This document shows positions 18,061-26,125 of a stretch of DNA of 49,063 bases, one piece after another. Below the pieces are notes generated by a model. It searched no databases. It was not told the origin of the DNA and saw only the letters and a program-made list of their open reading frames with translations. Source of the DNA: an uncultured Rubritalea sp. (GTDB lineage Bacteria; Verrucomicrobiota; Verrucomicrobiia; Verrucomicrobiales; Akkermansiaceae). Where the stretch lies: NCBI GenBank assembly GCA_937132085.1, contig CAKZNV010000162.1, positions 1-49,063 on the forward strand. The letters are read 5' to 3'. The position numbers and the translations under genes are program-made. Numbering within the stretch: the first letter of the stretch is position 1; each line of letters begins with the position of its first letter.

Positions 18061-18229
18061 GCTTTTTTAGTGCCTTTGTTGTGGGTCTTGTAGCCATGAA
18101 ATATGAGTTTGGCGAGTGGTAAAAGGAAGGATTTTTCAAGATTTTGGCAGTTTAGAGTTAAAAATGAGTTGATTAAGTGATAATCCTAGTCAATCAATGA
18201 GTCGTCTACAAACAAAACGACAAAATTTT

Positions 18230-18463
18230 ATGGCAGATAACGAAGATAAGAACCCAGAGAACGTAAAAGGATTATTTTACGTAGATAGTCAGTGCATCGA
18301 TTGTGATCTGTGCCGTGAGACAGCGCCTAATAACTTCACTAGAGAAGATGACGAGGGCTATTCATACGTGATGAAGCAGCCTGAAAATGCTGAAGAAAAA
18401 GAGCAGTGCATTGAGGCTATGGAAGGCTGCCCAGTAGAGGCTATTGGTGAAGATGGGGAGTAA
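18230..18463 (+). CDS. 4Fe-4S ferredoxin
   Basis: This small cytoplasmic electron carrier has one cluster. The motif CIDCDLCRETAP supplies Cys 22, 25 and 28, and CPVEAIG supplies Cys 67 (numbered from ATG 18230). An extra Cys 60 could pair in a disulfide, as in other single-cluster ferredoxins. I prefer ATG 18230 (MADNEDKN); the frame also opens at 18197 with a basic, unlikely extension. It is the first gene of a plus-strand run whose members overlap, and its stop overlaps the start of the DUF721 gene by 11 bases. The redox partner is not evident. Confidence 0.92.
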   Translation: MADNEDKNPENVKGLFYVDSQCIDCDLCRETAPNNFTREDDEGYSYVMKQPENAEEKEQCIEAMEGCPVEAIGEDGE

Positions 18464-18854
18464 TCCACGAAAGTATAACAGTTTTAACAAGGGCTCGCGT
18501 TCAGTGCAATGGATGCGAGCTTTGACGTTGCGGCAGTGGCGTCATGGGGATCCAGTAAAGGATCCTATAAGAAATATTCACCATGCTGGTGAGCACATCG
18601 ATGAACTGCTTAAAGAGCTCGGTGCATCTGGTGAATTAGAGGCCGCTCAGCTGAATGAAGCTTGGGTTAAGGTGGCAGGAGGATTTATCGCTAAGAATGC
18701 GAAACCAGAGTCTCTGAAAAAGGGAGTGTTGGTGTTGAGGGTGGTGCAGCCTACGTTGAAATTTCAGCTAGAGCAGATGAAGGGAAAACTACTACAGAAC
18801 TTCAAGCGTGAGCTGGGTGAAGGTGTGGTGAAAATGATTATTTTAAGAATATGA
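18453..18854 (+). CDS. DciA-like DUF721 protein
   Basis: DUF721 proteins include DciA, the ancestral loader of the replicative helicase DnaB in bacteria that lack DnaC/DnaI. The 133-residue chain has the typical KH-like core: LNEAWVKVAGGFIAKNAKPESLKKGVLVLRVVQPTLKFQLEQMKGKLLQNFKREL. Its basic N-terminal extension (MGSNPRKYNSFNKGSRSVQWMRALTLRQW) may bind DNA or helicase. I chose ATG 18453; GTG 18447 and TTG 18444 are in frame upstream. It overlaps the ferredoxin gene at its start and the next gene by four bases (ATGA). Confidence 0.8.
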   Translation: MGSNPRKYNSFNKGSRSVQWMRALTLRQWRHGDPVKDPIRNIHHAGEHIDELLKELGASGELEAAQLNEAWVKVAGGFIAKNAKPESLKKGVLVLRVVQPTLKFQLEQMKGKLLQNFKRELGEGVVKMIILRI

Positions 18855-19837
18855 AAAAGCATTGGATTTTTGATTGGTCAGGGACTGTGGTTGATGACTT
18901 GGGCTTAGTGGTTTGGTCCACTAACTATGTTCTGGGGAAATACGGGAAGCCAGAGTTGGATCGTGAAGAATTCAGGCGTTCATTTTGTCTGCCTTATGCA
19001 GACTTTTATAGGCAATATGTTCCTGAGGGGGATATGGATGAGGTGGAGGCGCTTTTCCGAGAGGGATTTGATGTTTCTGATGTGAAGGTGACTGTGTTGC
19101 CTTATGCGAGAGAGTTTCTAGATCTGCTGAAAAGTCGTGGATGTAAGCTGTATGTGCTGTCTAGCATGTGCGCTAAGGCATTCTCTGAGCAAGTTGTGGA
19201 GTTGGGCATGGATCATTATTTTGAAGAGACTTATGCTGGTGTGCTAGATAAGCGCGAAGTGATCGGTGAGATGATGCAGGTGCATGGCATGGGGCAGGAG
19301 AACACTGTTTTTGTGGGTGATATGACTCATGATGTGGATACTGCGCATCACGCTGGAATCATGAGCTTGGGTGTGCTCACTGGTTATAATCATTCTGCTG
19401 CTCTGGCTGAATCTGAGCCGACGATGATGGTGAAAGATCTCAATGTAGTGGCTAAGATGTTAGGATCGGATTTAGTAGAAAATACTAATGAGTTGGTGAA
19501 AATCAGAGGGTTAGATCTACCAACATTTATCGGTGTTCCTGATGAAGAGAGGGCTGAACAGCAGGTGCTGAAGGTGCATGTGGATATGACTCCTGAAGTG
19601 AAATTTTCAGCAATGAATGATGAGATAGAAGGTGGAGTGGATTACTACCAAGTGTCTCTACGTCTCAATACCGTAGCTCTTGAGAAACCACGTAAATTGA
19701 TAGAGACCTTAGCAGCTGATTTAGCTGATGTGATTCTCAGTGAATACCCAGTGACTAAGGTTAGAGTGGAGATAGAAAAGTTTATTATGTCGAACACTGA
19801 TCACGTAGGAGTGGAGCTGTTTCGTAGTAAGGTGTAG
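18851..19837 (+). CDS. HAD-superfamily hydrolase fused to dihydroneopterin aldolase (FolB)
   Basis: The 328-residue protein joins two domains. Residues 1-205 are a HAD hydrolase: nucleophile D8 in DWSGT, motif II VLSS at 102-105, motif III K134 and motif IV VGDMTHD at 155-161. The usual +2 Asp acid/base is Ser 10; phosphonoacetaldehyde hydrolases likewise have a small residue (DWAGT). Residues about 217-326 match FolB, which cleaves dihydroneopterin to 6-hydroxymethyl-dihydropterin plus glycolaldehyde. The FolB catalytic positions appear intact: E233 in GVPDEE, Y265 in GVDYY and K310. The order phosphatase-then-aldolase mirrors the folate pathway, where dihydroneopterin monophosphate must be dephosphorylated before FolB. 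It overlaps the DUF721 gene by four bases. Confidence 0.88.
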   Translation: MKKHWIFDWSGTVVDDLGLVVWSTNYVLGKYGKPELDREEFRRSFCLPYADFYRQYVPEGDMDEVEALFREGFDVSDVKVTVLPYAREFLDLLKSRGCKLYVLSSMCAKAFSEQVVELGMDHYFEETYAGVLDKREVIGEMMQVHGMGQENTVFVGDMTHDVDTAHHAGIMSLGVLTGYNHSAALAESEPTMMVKDLNVVAKMLGSDLVENTNELVKIRGLDLPTFIGVPDEERAEQQVLKVHVDMTPEVKFSAMNDEIEGGVDYYQVSLRLNTVALEKPRKLIETLAADLADVILSEYPVTKVRVEIEKFIMSNTDHVGVELFRSKV

Positions 19838-19935
19838 AGCTGAAAATGGCTGTGATCTGATAGAGGTCACGACTGTCACACGAATCCTGCATTTGCCTCT
19901 TGATCAGTGTGGGCTCTATGGTTCAGTGTAGTGCT

Positions 19936-20763
19936 ATGTTAATCAAAGGATCAAGTGAGCGATACGTGGTGAAGCCTGGTGATAAGGTGAATCTCAATGA
20001 GATGAGCACCAGAGATAAAGCTCTATTCGAAGCTGGGAAAGACGAGCACTATGAGAAGCTGCATGAGCTTAGAGAAGAACTCCGTGAGATGCAGAATCTG
20101 CTCTACGCTGAGGGTAAGAACAAGTTGCTCGTGGTGATCCAAGCGATGGACACAGGTGGTAAAGATGGCTGTGTTAAGAGTGTCTTTGCGAGAGTGGATC
20201 CTCAAGGTATTAACGTTTCTGCATTTAAGAAGCCTACTGAAGAAGAGATGGCTCATGATTACCTCTGGAGAATCCATCAGCATACGCCTAGGAATGGAAT
20301 GATCTCAGTGTTTAATCGTAGTCACTACGAAGATATTATTGCCGTGAAGGTGAAGAAGATCTTTCCAGAGTCAGTCTGGAGTAAGCGCTACAGGCACATT
20401 GTAGAGTTCGAGAGAATGCTTGCTGAAGAGGGGACGACGATTGTGAAAATCTTCCTTAATATTTCAAGAGACGAGCAGCAAGAGAGATTACAAGCTAGAC
20501 TGGATGATTCATCTAAACACTGGAAATTTAATCCAGATGATTTGAAAGATAGAGCGAAATGGCCAGAATTTATGGATGCTTATTCTGAGCTTATCGAGCG
20601 CACTAGCACTGAGCATGCGCCTTGGTATGTGATCCCAGCAGACAGAAAATGGTATCGTAACCTGACGGTTACTCAGATCATGATCGATGCGCTCAAGACG
20701 CTAGATATGAACTATCCTGAGATTGATTGGGACCCAAGTGAGATGAAGTCAGAACTAGAATAA
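19936..20763 (+). CDS. Polyphosphate kinase 2 family protein
   Basis: PPK2 enzymes transfer phosphate between polyphosphate and nucleoside mono- or diphosphates, linking polyphosphate stores to ATP/GTP. From ATG 19936 the protein is 275 residues with the Walker A motif QAMDTGGKDG at about 69-78, the lid/polyphosphate segment VFNRSHYEDI at 125-134, and RLDDSSKHWKFNPDDLKDRAKW followed by the APWYVIPADRKWYRN signature. It is the one-domain short form; the AMP-versus-ADP class cannot be set by eye, but the sequence resembles class III. An in-frame TTG at 19900 is less likely. It starts about 100 bases after the FolB fusion gene. Confidence 0.93.
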   Translation: MLIKGSSERYVVKPGDKVNLNEMSTRDKALFEAGKDEHYEKLHELREELREMQNLLYAEGKNKLLVVIQAMDTGGKDGCVKSVFARVDPQGINVSAFKKPTEEEMAHDYLWRIHQHTPRNGMISVFNRSHYEDIIAVKVKKIFPESVWSKRYRHIVEFERMLAEEGTTIVKIFLNISRDEQQERLQARLDDSSKHWKFNPDDLKDRAKWPEFMDAYSELIERTSTEHAPWYVIPADRKWYRNLTVTQIMIDALKTLDMNYPEIDWDPSEMKSELE

Positions 20764-20766
20764 AAT

Positions 20767-21057
20767 ATGAAAAAATATATTACTTTTGCAGTCCTCGCTG
20801 CGATTATGGTGGTGGCTGGCTTAGCTGTGCAGCATTTTTGCTTTAGATATCCTACGGAGGATGAGTTGAAGAGATTTCATGAAGCTAAGCAGTCTACTAG
20901 TGTTGAGTCGTTAGAGACGGTTGAAATTAAAGAAGGGCTTAAGCATATGAGGGTGAAGCACAGTAATACTAGTGGATTCAGTGAAGCATATAATGTAGAG
21001 GCTCCTAAGCGCTGGGTGATGCCGTGGAACGATTACCAATGGATGTTAAATAAATGA
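20767..21057 (+). CDS. Small membrane-anchored protein, unknown function
   Basis: The 96-residue product has one hydrophobic N-terminal segment (ITFAVLAAIMVVAGLAVQHF) that is either a membrane anchor or an uncleaved signal, followed by a polar, charged region ending KRWVMPWNDYQWMLNK. I recognise no family. The start is three bases after the PPK2 stop, and the end overlaps the thioesterase start by four bases (ATGA), so it is embedded in an operon. Confidence 0.65.
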   Translation: MKKYITFAVLAAIMVVAGLAVQHFCFRYPTEDELKRFHEAKQSTSVESLETVEIKEGLKHMRVKHSNTSGFSEAYNVEAPKRWVMPWNDYQWMLNK

Positions 21058-21449
21058 ACGGATACAAACATAGAATAGTAGTGCCATTCCAAGACACGGA
21101 TATGGCAGGGGTCGTGCATTACACGAAGCTGTTAGGTTACGTGGAGCAGGCTGAACATGCAGCGCTTGAGAGCATTGATGTGCCGGTGATTTCTAGTAAA
21201 GGAGGTTTTCCTAAAGTCCATATTGAGTGTGACTATAGAGCACCTGTTAGATTTGGCGATGAGGTCGATGTAGTTATCACACTGCGTGAAATCTCAGATA
21301 AATCACTACACTGGGGTTATCTGTTAGAGCTAGGCGGACGCTCCCTAGCAGGCGGCACTATGGTTACGGCTATGGTGGATATAGAAGGGAAACCAAAGGT
21401 TATCCCTCTAGACTATAGAGATAAGTTGAGGCTGCTCTGTAAGGAATAG
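21054..21449 (+). CDS. Hotdog-fold acyl-CoA thioesterase (4-hydroxybenzoyl-CoA thioesterase/YbgC type)
   Basis: The 131-residue protein has the hallmark of this family, VPFQDTDMAGVVHYTKLLGYVEQA, in which the Asp of the DTD segment (general region 14-20) is the catalytic residue. The later GDEVDVVITLREISDKSLHWGYLL is a typical hotdog strand region. It hydrolyses acyl-CoA thioesters; substrate length is not predictable. The ATG overlaps the previous stop and a strong terminator follows, making it the last gene of the plus-strand run. Confidence 0.9.
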   Translation: MNGYKHRIVVPFQDTDMAGVVHYTKLLGYVEQAEHAALESIDVPVISSKGGFPKVHIECDYRAPVRFGDEVDVVITLREISDKSLHWGYLLELGGRSLAGGTMVTAMVDIEGKPKVIPLDYRDKLRLLCKE

Positions 21450-21468
21450 TTTTTTCTATAGAATTTTG

Positions 21469-21501
21469 AAAGGTCGCTACTGTTGTGGTGGCCTTTTTTT
21501 T
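21469..21501 (+). terminator. Rho-independent terminator after the thioesterase gene
   Basis: The 12-base arms 21469-21480 and 21485-21496 pair around the loop TGTT, including three G-U pairs, and are followed by a T run to 21501. Because of the wobble pairs the hairpin is stable only in the plus-strand transcript, which matches the gene direction. Confidence 0.85.
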
Positions 21502-21601
21502 CGTGTATACCTTCTTATTATAAGTGAGATGTGATTAATTCTCATCGCTGTGATTGAAAATGTAGTAGTCTCTTTTATGAAATCAATGTATATTAATAGT
21601 C

Positions 21602-23341
21602 GTGAGGTCAAGATATTCAAGTCTGGGGCTGTCTGCTTTATTATACATAGTGGCTGGCTTTGAGGATGCGTGTTCTTCTACTAATTGGGTAGGAGGAAGC
21701 TCTGATATTGGCGTGAACTCAAACTGGAGTAATGGTTTGCCTACATTTACGAACGAAGGGACAGTGGGCGGAGCAGCAGTTGTGAATTATAATTTATCTT
21801 CTGCCTTGAACAGCATGACCCTGACTCTCACTGATTCTTCGACTCTAGGAGGAGGGAACTTGTATATAACATCGAGTGATTTATTTGTGAATCAGACCGC
21901 TGAACTAGCTGTTTCGAGTGATCTAAGAGTGGGGGCTGCTAGTTCGTCACAAATCACTAAAATTAGTCTAACAGATGCAGCTGGTCTCATTGTGAATGAT
22001 GATGTGTTTTTGGGCTATAACTCTGTAGCTGAGATCAATCAGGCAGGGAGTTCTTATTTTAGCGTGGGTGGGGATCTGATATTGGGTGAGAGAGCTGGTG
22101 GGGCGGATAGTCTCTACAGTTTATCAGGCGGAACTTTAGAAATAGCTAAGTCATTAGAAATCCTGCGAAGCTCTGAGTTTAAGATGAGTGGTGGAACTGT
22201 TGTGGTTGATGAAAATTTTAAAACTAAGGGTAGTGGTTCATTGTTAGAAGTATCACAAGGCTCACTGTCTGTGGGGAACGATCTAGAGCTAGATGATCAG
22301 GGTGCTGCTATTATCTCTGGAGGAGATATCGATGTTGGTGATGATGTGAAGCTCAAGCATCAGAGCACGTTTACGATTACAGGAGGAGTTCTTCAGGTGG
22401 ATGATAAATTTGAAGTAAAGGGGGGTAGTGATGTTACTCAGAGCGGAGGGATTATCGGTGTTGGTAATAAATTGGTTCTTAAAGACTCAGGTTCTACTTA
22501 CACTCAGTCTGGTGGTAGCTTAGGAGTGGGGGGATTGGAGGTAGCTTCTAAGGCTAAGTTTTTTCAGACAGGGGGAGCGACGACTGTGGTAGGTGATGTC
22601 ACGGTAAAAGACTCTGAATTCCACCAAAGTGATGATGTGAGTATTGGTGGAGATCTTGTGATTTCTAAAAAGGGTGTATGGTATGCGAATGGAGGTGTGC
22701 TTAATGTTGGTGATGATCTTATTTTGAAAGATTCTAATAGTGAATTTGTGCAGACCAATGCGGATGTAATAGTAGATGGCTCATTGGATCTTAGTAAGAA
22801 TGCGAAGTATTATCTAGAAGGAGCCGGAAGTTTAAAGGTCGCAGATGCTATTGTGATCGATAAGGCTCAGAATTTCATCTGGAAAGATGGAGGGACGCTA
22901 GCAGTCCATACTGCGGCTAATGTTATCAATGTGATCGGTGACGTGGATACCTCTAATGGTGCTATCCTGGATTTAATGGGTAAAACGGAATTTCTGGATG
23001 TCAGTAAGACTATTGATATTCAGGATCTAGAGGTGAGCGGCTATGATTTAGATCTTGATGCTCAGCGTGATATTACTGTGCAGACCGGGTGTTATTTATT
23101 GATAGAGGCGGATACTATCGTGGGTGCTAGTAATATTTATTTCACTGGTTTTACTGGGCAGGATGGGGCTGTTTTGATTGCTGATGGCGCTATATTTAAT
23201 CCTCTTTTGGAGGATGTTTATTGGTTCGAATCATCAGCAACGCAGGTTCATGTCTGCTGGAGTTTGACGCCTGTTCCTGAGCCTTCTAGCTTGATGCTAT
23301 TAGGAATGAGTTCTTTGGCTCTTTTGGTGCGAAGACGATAG
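21602..23341 (+). CDS. PEP-CTERM repeat surface protein (beta-solenoid)
   Basis: The 579-residue exported protein ends in VPEPSSLMLLGMSSLALLVRRR, the PEP-CTERM sorting tail (VPEP, hydrophobic span, Arg cluster) that is cut by an exosortase. The body is a run of short repeats of about 20-25 residues built on patterns such as SGGxLxVGxDLxLKDxS, giving a predicted right-handed beta-helix like autotransporter passenger domains. The N-terminus begins STNWVGGSSDIGVNSNWSNG, typical of this group. GTG 21602 starts a plausible signal peptide (about 1-25); a TGA lies in frame upstream at 21577-21579. It is probably linked to exopolysaccharide at the cell surface, an inference from the sorting signal. 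Confidence 0.88.
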   Translation: MRSRYSSLGLSALLYIVAGFEDACSSTNWVGGSSDIGVNSNWSNGLPTFTNEGTVGGAAVVNYNLSSALNSMTLTLTDSSTLGGGNLYITSSDLFVNQTAELAVSSDLRVGAASSSQITKISLTDAAGLIVNDDVFLGYNSVAEINQAGSSYFSVGGDLILGERAGGADSLYSLSGGTLEIAKSLEILRSSEFKMSGGTVVVDENFKTKGSGSLLEVSQGSLSVGNDLELDDQGAAIISGGDIDVGDDVKLKHQSTFTITGGVLQVDDKFEVKGGSDVTQSGGIIGVGNKLVLKDSGSTYTQSGGSLGVGGLEVASKAKFFQTGGATTVVGDVTVKDSEFHQSDDVSIGGDLVISKKGVWYANGGVLNVGDDLILKDSNSEFVQTNADVIVDGSLDLSKNAKYYLEGAGSLKVADAIVIDKAQNFIWKDGGTLAVHTAANVINVIGDVDTSNGAILDLMGKTEFLDVSKTIDIQDLEVSGYDLDLDAQRDITVQTGCYLLIEADTIVGASNIYFTGFTGQDGAVLIADGAIFNPLLEDVYWFESSATQVHVCWSLTPVPEPSSLMLLGMSSLALLVRRR

Positions 23342-23356
23342 CAGGGGAGGAAGAAA

Positions 23357-26116
23357 CTAAGTGATGATCTTTTCGATCGAGTGAAGAAGTTCGTCCAGCT
23401 TTTCTTTATCGAGGACTTTACTTCCGTCTGGGTAGGTGACGTAGATGGTGTCCATGGCAGCGCCTTTTTCTGTGCAGATGCGAGCGTGGACTGTGGCTAG
23501 CTTACATTTTCCGATAGCGTAAAAGAGGTCGTGCAGTAGTGCGATGCGGTCGAGAGCTTGAATCTCGACTGCGGTGCAGGTTTTACTGAGGTAGTTGTTG
23601 GTGTTTACTCTAACAGGGAAGGGGATTGCGCCTTCGTTCGGGTCTTTGCGAAGATAGTTTTTCTTGCGTTTGAGGTATTTAGTCGGATCGTAGGTATCGA
23701 GTAGGACGAGCTCTTTGAGCTTTGTTGCAACGCGTTTTTGCTTCGCTTTGTCTGTGATGGGTTGGTGATCTAGGGTGCAGACGTGGATGATGTCGCAGAC
23801 GATATTATCTGTCCTTGTGAATACATCCGCAGAGATAATGCTGAGTTCTTCAGAGGCGAGAGCGCAGCAGATTTTTTCTAACAAGAGTGGTGTGTTCCAG
23901 CAAGTGACTTGGATTTCAGTGTAGCCTCTGTCCTTTCGGGTGATCCATTTAAGCTTCCCACTGCGATCATGATCCGCTTGTTTGTCTATCTCTAGAAATT
24001 TGCCAATAGTCTGGATGTGTGAGGCTATATTATCGGGTTGTCTAAATCTAAAGTAACGCTTTGGCATGCGTTCGAAGTGATCATTGATTTGGTTTTCGAA
24101 GTCTGGGCCGAGTTTTGTTTTGATTGTAGTTTTCAGCTTAACAACATCCTCTTCCATGGATTCTTCATACCTTTCTTTACCTTCATCTAAGTATTGATAG
24201 GTGGAGCGATAGAGCTGAAGCATGAGCGATTCCTTCCAAGCTGACCAGCCTTCTTCGTTGGTGCCGTTGGAGTCTGCGTAGGTGAAGAGTAGCATGTAGG
24301 ATAGCCGCTGCTTGGTGCCCATGGTTTCTGCGAATTCCTTGATCACAGCAGGGTCTTCTAGGTTTCTGCTTGTGGCGTATTTCCAGAAGGTGAGGTGGTG
24401 ATCTACTAGGAAGGTAATGAGTGAGCGACGACCTCCGCTAATCTTTAATCTGGTGCAGACTCTGGACGCTAAGAGTGCTGAACCATCTACGTGATCACGA
24501 GCATTTTCAGCTCTGCCTGTATCATGCAGTATTAGCGCTAGATACATGGCGTATGGGTCTTCCATGTCTTTGAAGATCTGACGGTAAATTTCTGTCTGAC
24601 GATCTTCCGTATCTAACAAAGCGTCTAATTGATCAATGCATCTGAGGGTGTGTTCATCAGCAGTGTAGCGGTGGAAGAATTCGTGCTGGACGAGGCAATC
24701 GAGCGCTCCGAACTCAGGGAGGTAAGCTCCGAGAGCTCCTACACGATGCATGCGACGAAGGTTCATGGCGACATCACCTTTACGCTCTAGCATTGCACGG
24801 AAAGTTTCTCTATTTGATCTGCTGTAGCGGAAGTCCTTGCTCTTGACGTTTTCGATCTGTGATTTGATGAGTTTTCGCATCTGCGGGCTCATGTGGAGAC
24901 CCTTGATCTGGCAGTGCTGGAACATGCGGAAGATGCGGTTTGAATCATCCTTGAAAATGTCCGGGTTTTCCGGGTAGATGAGTCCAGCTCTGGAGTTGAA
25001 GCCATCAAACTTGGCACGTTTACGTGAAGTGTGGAATAAGCGTTTCCACGATCTTTTCTCAGTTTCCTTCTGTTCGAGTCGAAACATTTGGATGAGCGAG
25101 TTGGTGTGGTTAAAAATGTTTCGCGTGTGAGTGTAGTAGTCCCGCATGAATGCTTCACAGCGTCTTAGTATGCTCTTCTGAGGATATTTGAAATTAGTAG
25201 CGACTATGCCCTGAAGTCTAAGCGTGAGGATGTCTGTTGAGGACTGAGTGTGGTAGTGGAGTTCATTGCGGACTCGGTGTAGGAACTCAAATGCTTCGTT
25301 GATTTCTCTCAATGCGCGCTTAGTGAAAAGTCGCTCTTTGACGAGTATGTTGAGGTCACGTGTGTTGCGTTCGACTCGAGTGATCCAGAGGATATTATGG
25401 TAGTCTCTGAGTCCGCCACAGCTTTCTTTGACGTGAGGCTCTTGTAGAAATACTGTGTAAGAATATTTCTTATGCTTACTACGCCTGTCTTGGACTCGGA
25501 GGTTGAGGAATTTTTCCTTGTCCACGAGGGTGCACTTTTGCTCAAACTCGTCCTCGAAATTGAGGTATAGATCCTTGTCGCCAGTGATGAGTCTGGCGTC
25601 CATCATGGCGGTTTTAGATACTTGTTCCGCTTTAGCTTCCGCAAGACACTCAGAAATGGTGCGGGTAGCGTGACCTACTTTGAATCCTGTGTCCCAGAGC
25701 AGGTAGAGGATGTTCTGAATGAGCTCAGTGAGTTCTTTTGGCTTACTGGTGGATGGCTTATCGAGTAGGAATAAAATATCGATATCCGAGCCTGGGTTTA
25801 AATTACCACGGCCATAGCCACCTACAGCGATCATGGCGAGCCCTGAAGCTGCTTCAGGATCCGAGAGTTTCGCTACTTCGGTAGAAAATGCTAGCTGTAG
25901 AGCTCCGTCGATCAATGCTGATCGGTAACCAGAGATAGTCAAGCCGGCTGCACCTTTAGCATGTAGCTCGGCTATAATTTTATCCTCAGATTGGATGAAT
26001 TTTTTGACAGCATCAGCCCTATCCTGTCTCGCTGTAGGATCGTTTAGAGAGAGTGCGAGCAAGGGAGTGAGCGCAATTTTCGTGCGCTCACGTTGGGCTT
26101 TGATGAAGTCTGACAT
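23357..26116 (-). CDS. glnD: [Protein-PII] uridylyltransferase/uridylyl-removing enzyme
   Basis: GlnD adds or removes UMP on PII protein in response to glutamine. The 919-residue chain has the nucleotidyltransferase motif VGGYGRGNLNPGSDIDILFLLD (Gly-Ser at 109-110, Asp 111 and 113), the GlnD linker region, an HD domain with ALILHDTGRAEN near 530, and two ACT domains in the last 200 residues (first near ITRKDRGYTEIQVTC, second near TAVEIQALDRIALLHDLFYA). The HD metal motif is present, so both activities are plausible. The PII gene is not in the window. It is the downstream partner of purB, 9 bases away. Confidence 0.95.
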   Translation of the reverse strand: MSDFIKAQRERTKIALTPLLALSLNDPTARQDRADAVKKFIQSEDKIIAELHAKGAAGLTISGYRSALIDGALQLAFSTEVAKLSDPEAASGLAMIAVGGYGRGNLNPGSDIDILFLLDKPSTSKPKELTELIQNILYLLWDTGFKVGHATRTISECLAEAKAEQVSKTAMMDARLITGDKDLYLNFEDEFEQKCTLVDKEKFLNLRVQDRRSKHKKYSYTVFLQEPHVKESCGGLRDYHNILWITRVERNTRDLNILVKERLFTKRALREINEAFEFLHRVRNELHYHTQSSTDILTLRLQGIVATNFKYPQKSILRRCEAFMRDYYTHTRNIFNHTNSLIQMFRLEQKETEKRSWKRLFHTSRKRAKFDGFNSRAGLIYPENPDIFKDDSNRIFRMFQHCQIKGLHMSPQMRKLIKSQIENVKSKDFRYSRSNRETFRAMLERKGDVAMNLRRMHRVGALGAYLPEFGALDCLVQHEFFHRYTADEHTLRCIDQLDALLDTEDRQTEIYRQIFKDMEDPYAMYLALILHDTGRAENARDHVDGSALLASRVCTRLKISGGRRSLITFLVDHHLTFWKYATSRNLEDPAVIKEFAETMGTKQRLSYMLLFTYADSNGTNEEGWSAWKESLMLQLYRSTYQYLDEGKERYEESMEEDVVKLKTTIKTKLGPDFENQINDHFERMPKRYFRFRQPDNIASHIQTIGKFLEIDKQADHDRSGKLKWITRKDRGYTEIQVTCWNTPLLLEKICCALASEELSIISADVFTRTDNIVCDIIHVCTLDHQPITDKAKQKRVATKLKELVLLDTYDPTKYLKRKKNYLRKDPNEGAIPFPVRVNTNNYLSKTCTAVEIQALDRIALLHDLFYAIGKCKLATVHARICTEKGAAMDTIYVTYPDGSKVLDKEKLDELLHSIEKIIT

Positions 26117-26125
26117 TATATAGTT

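Noticed and set aside
21576-21662. ATG frame MKSMYINSREVKIF as an alternative or frameshifted start of the PEP-CTERM gene
   Set aside because: The frame closes after 28 residues and lacks the usual signal shape; GTG 21602 already gives a full signal peptide.
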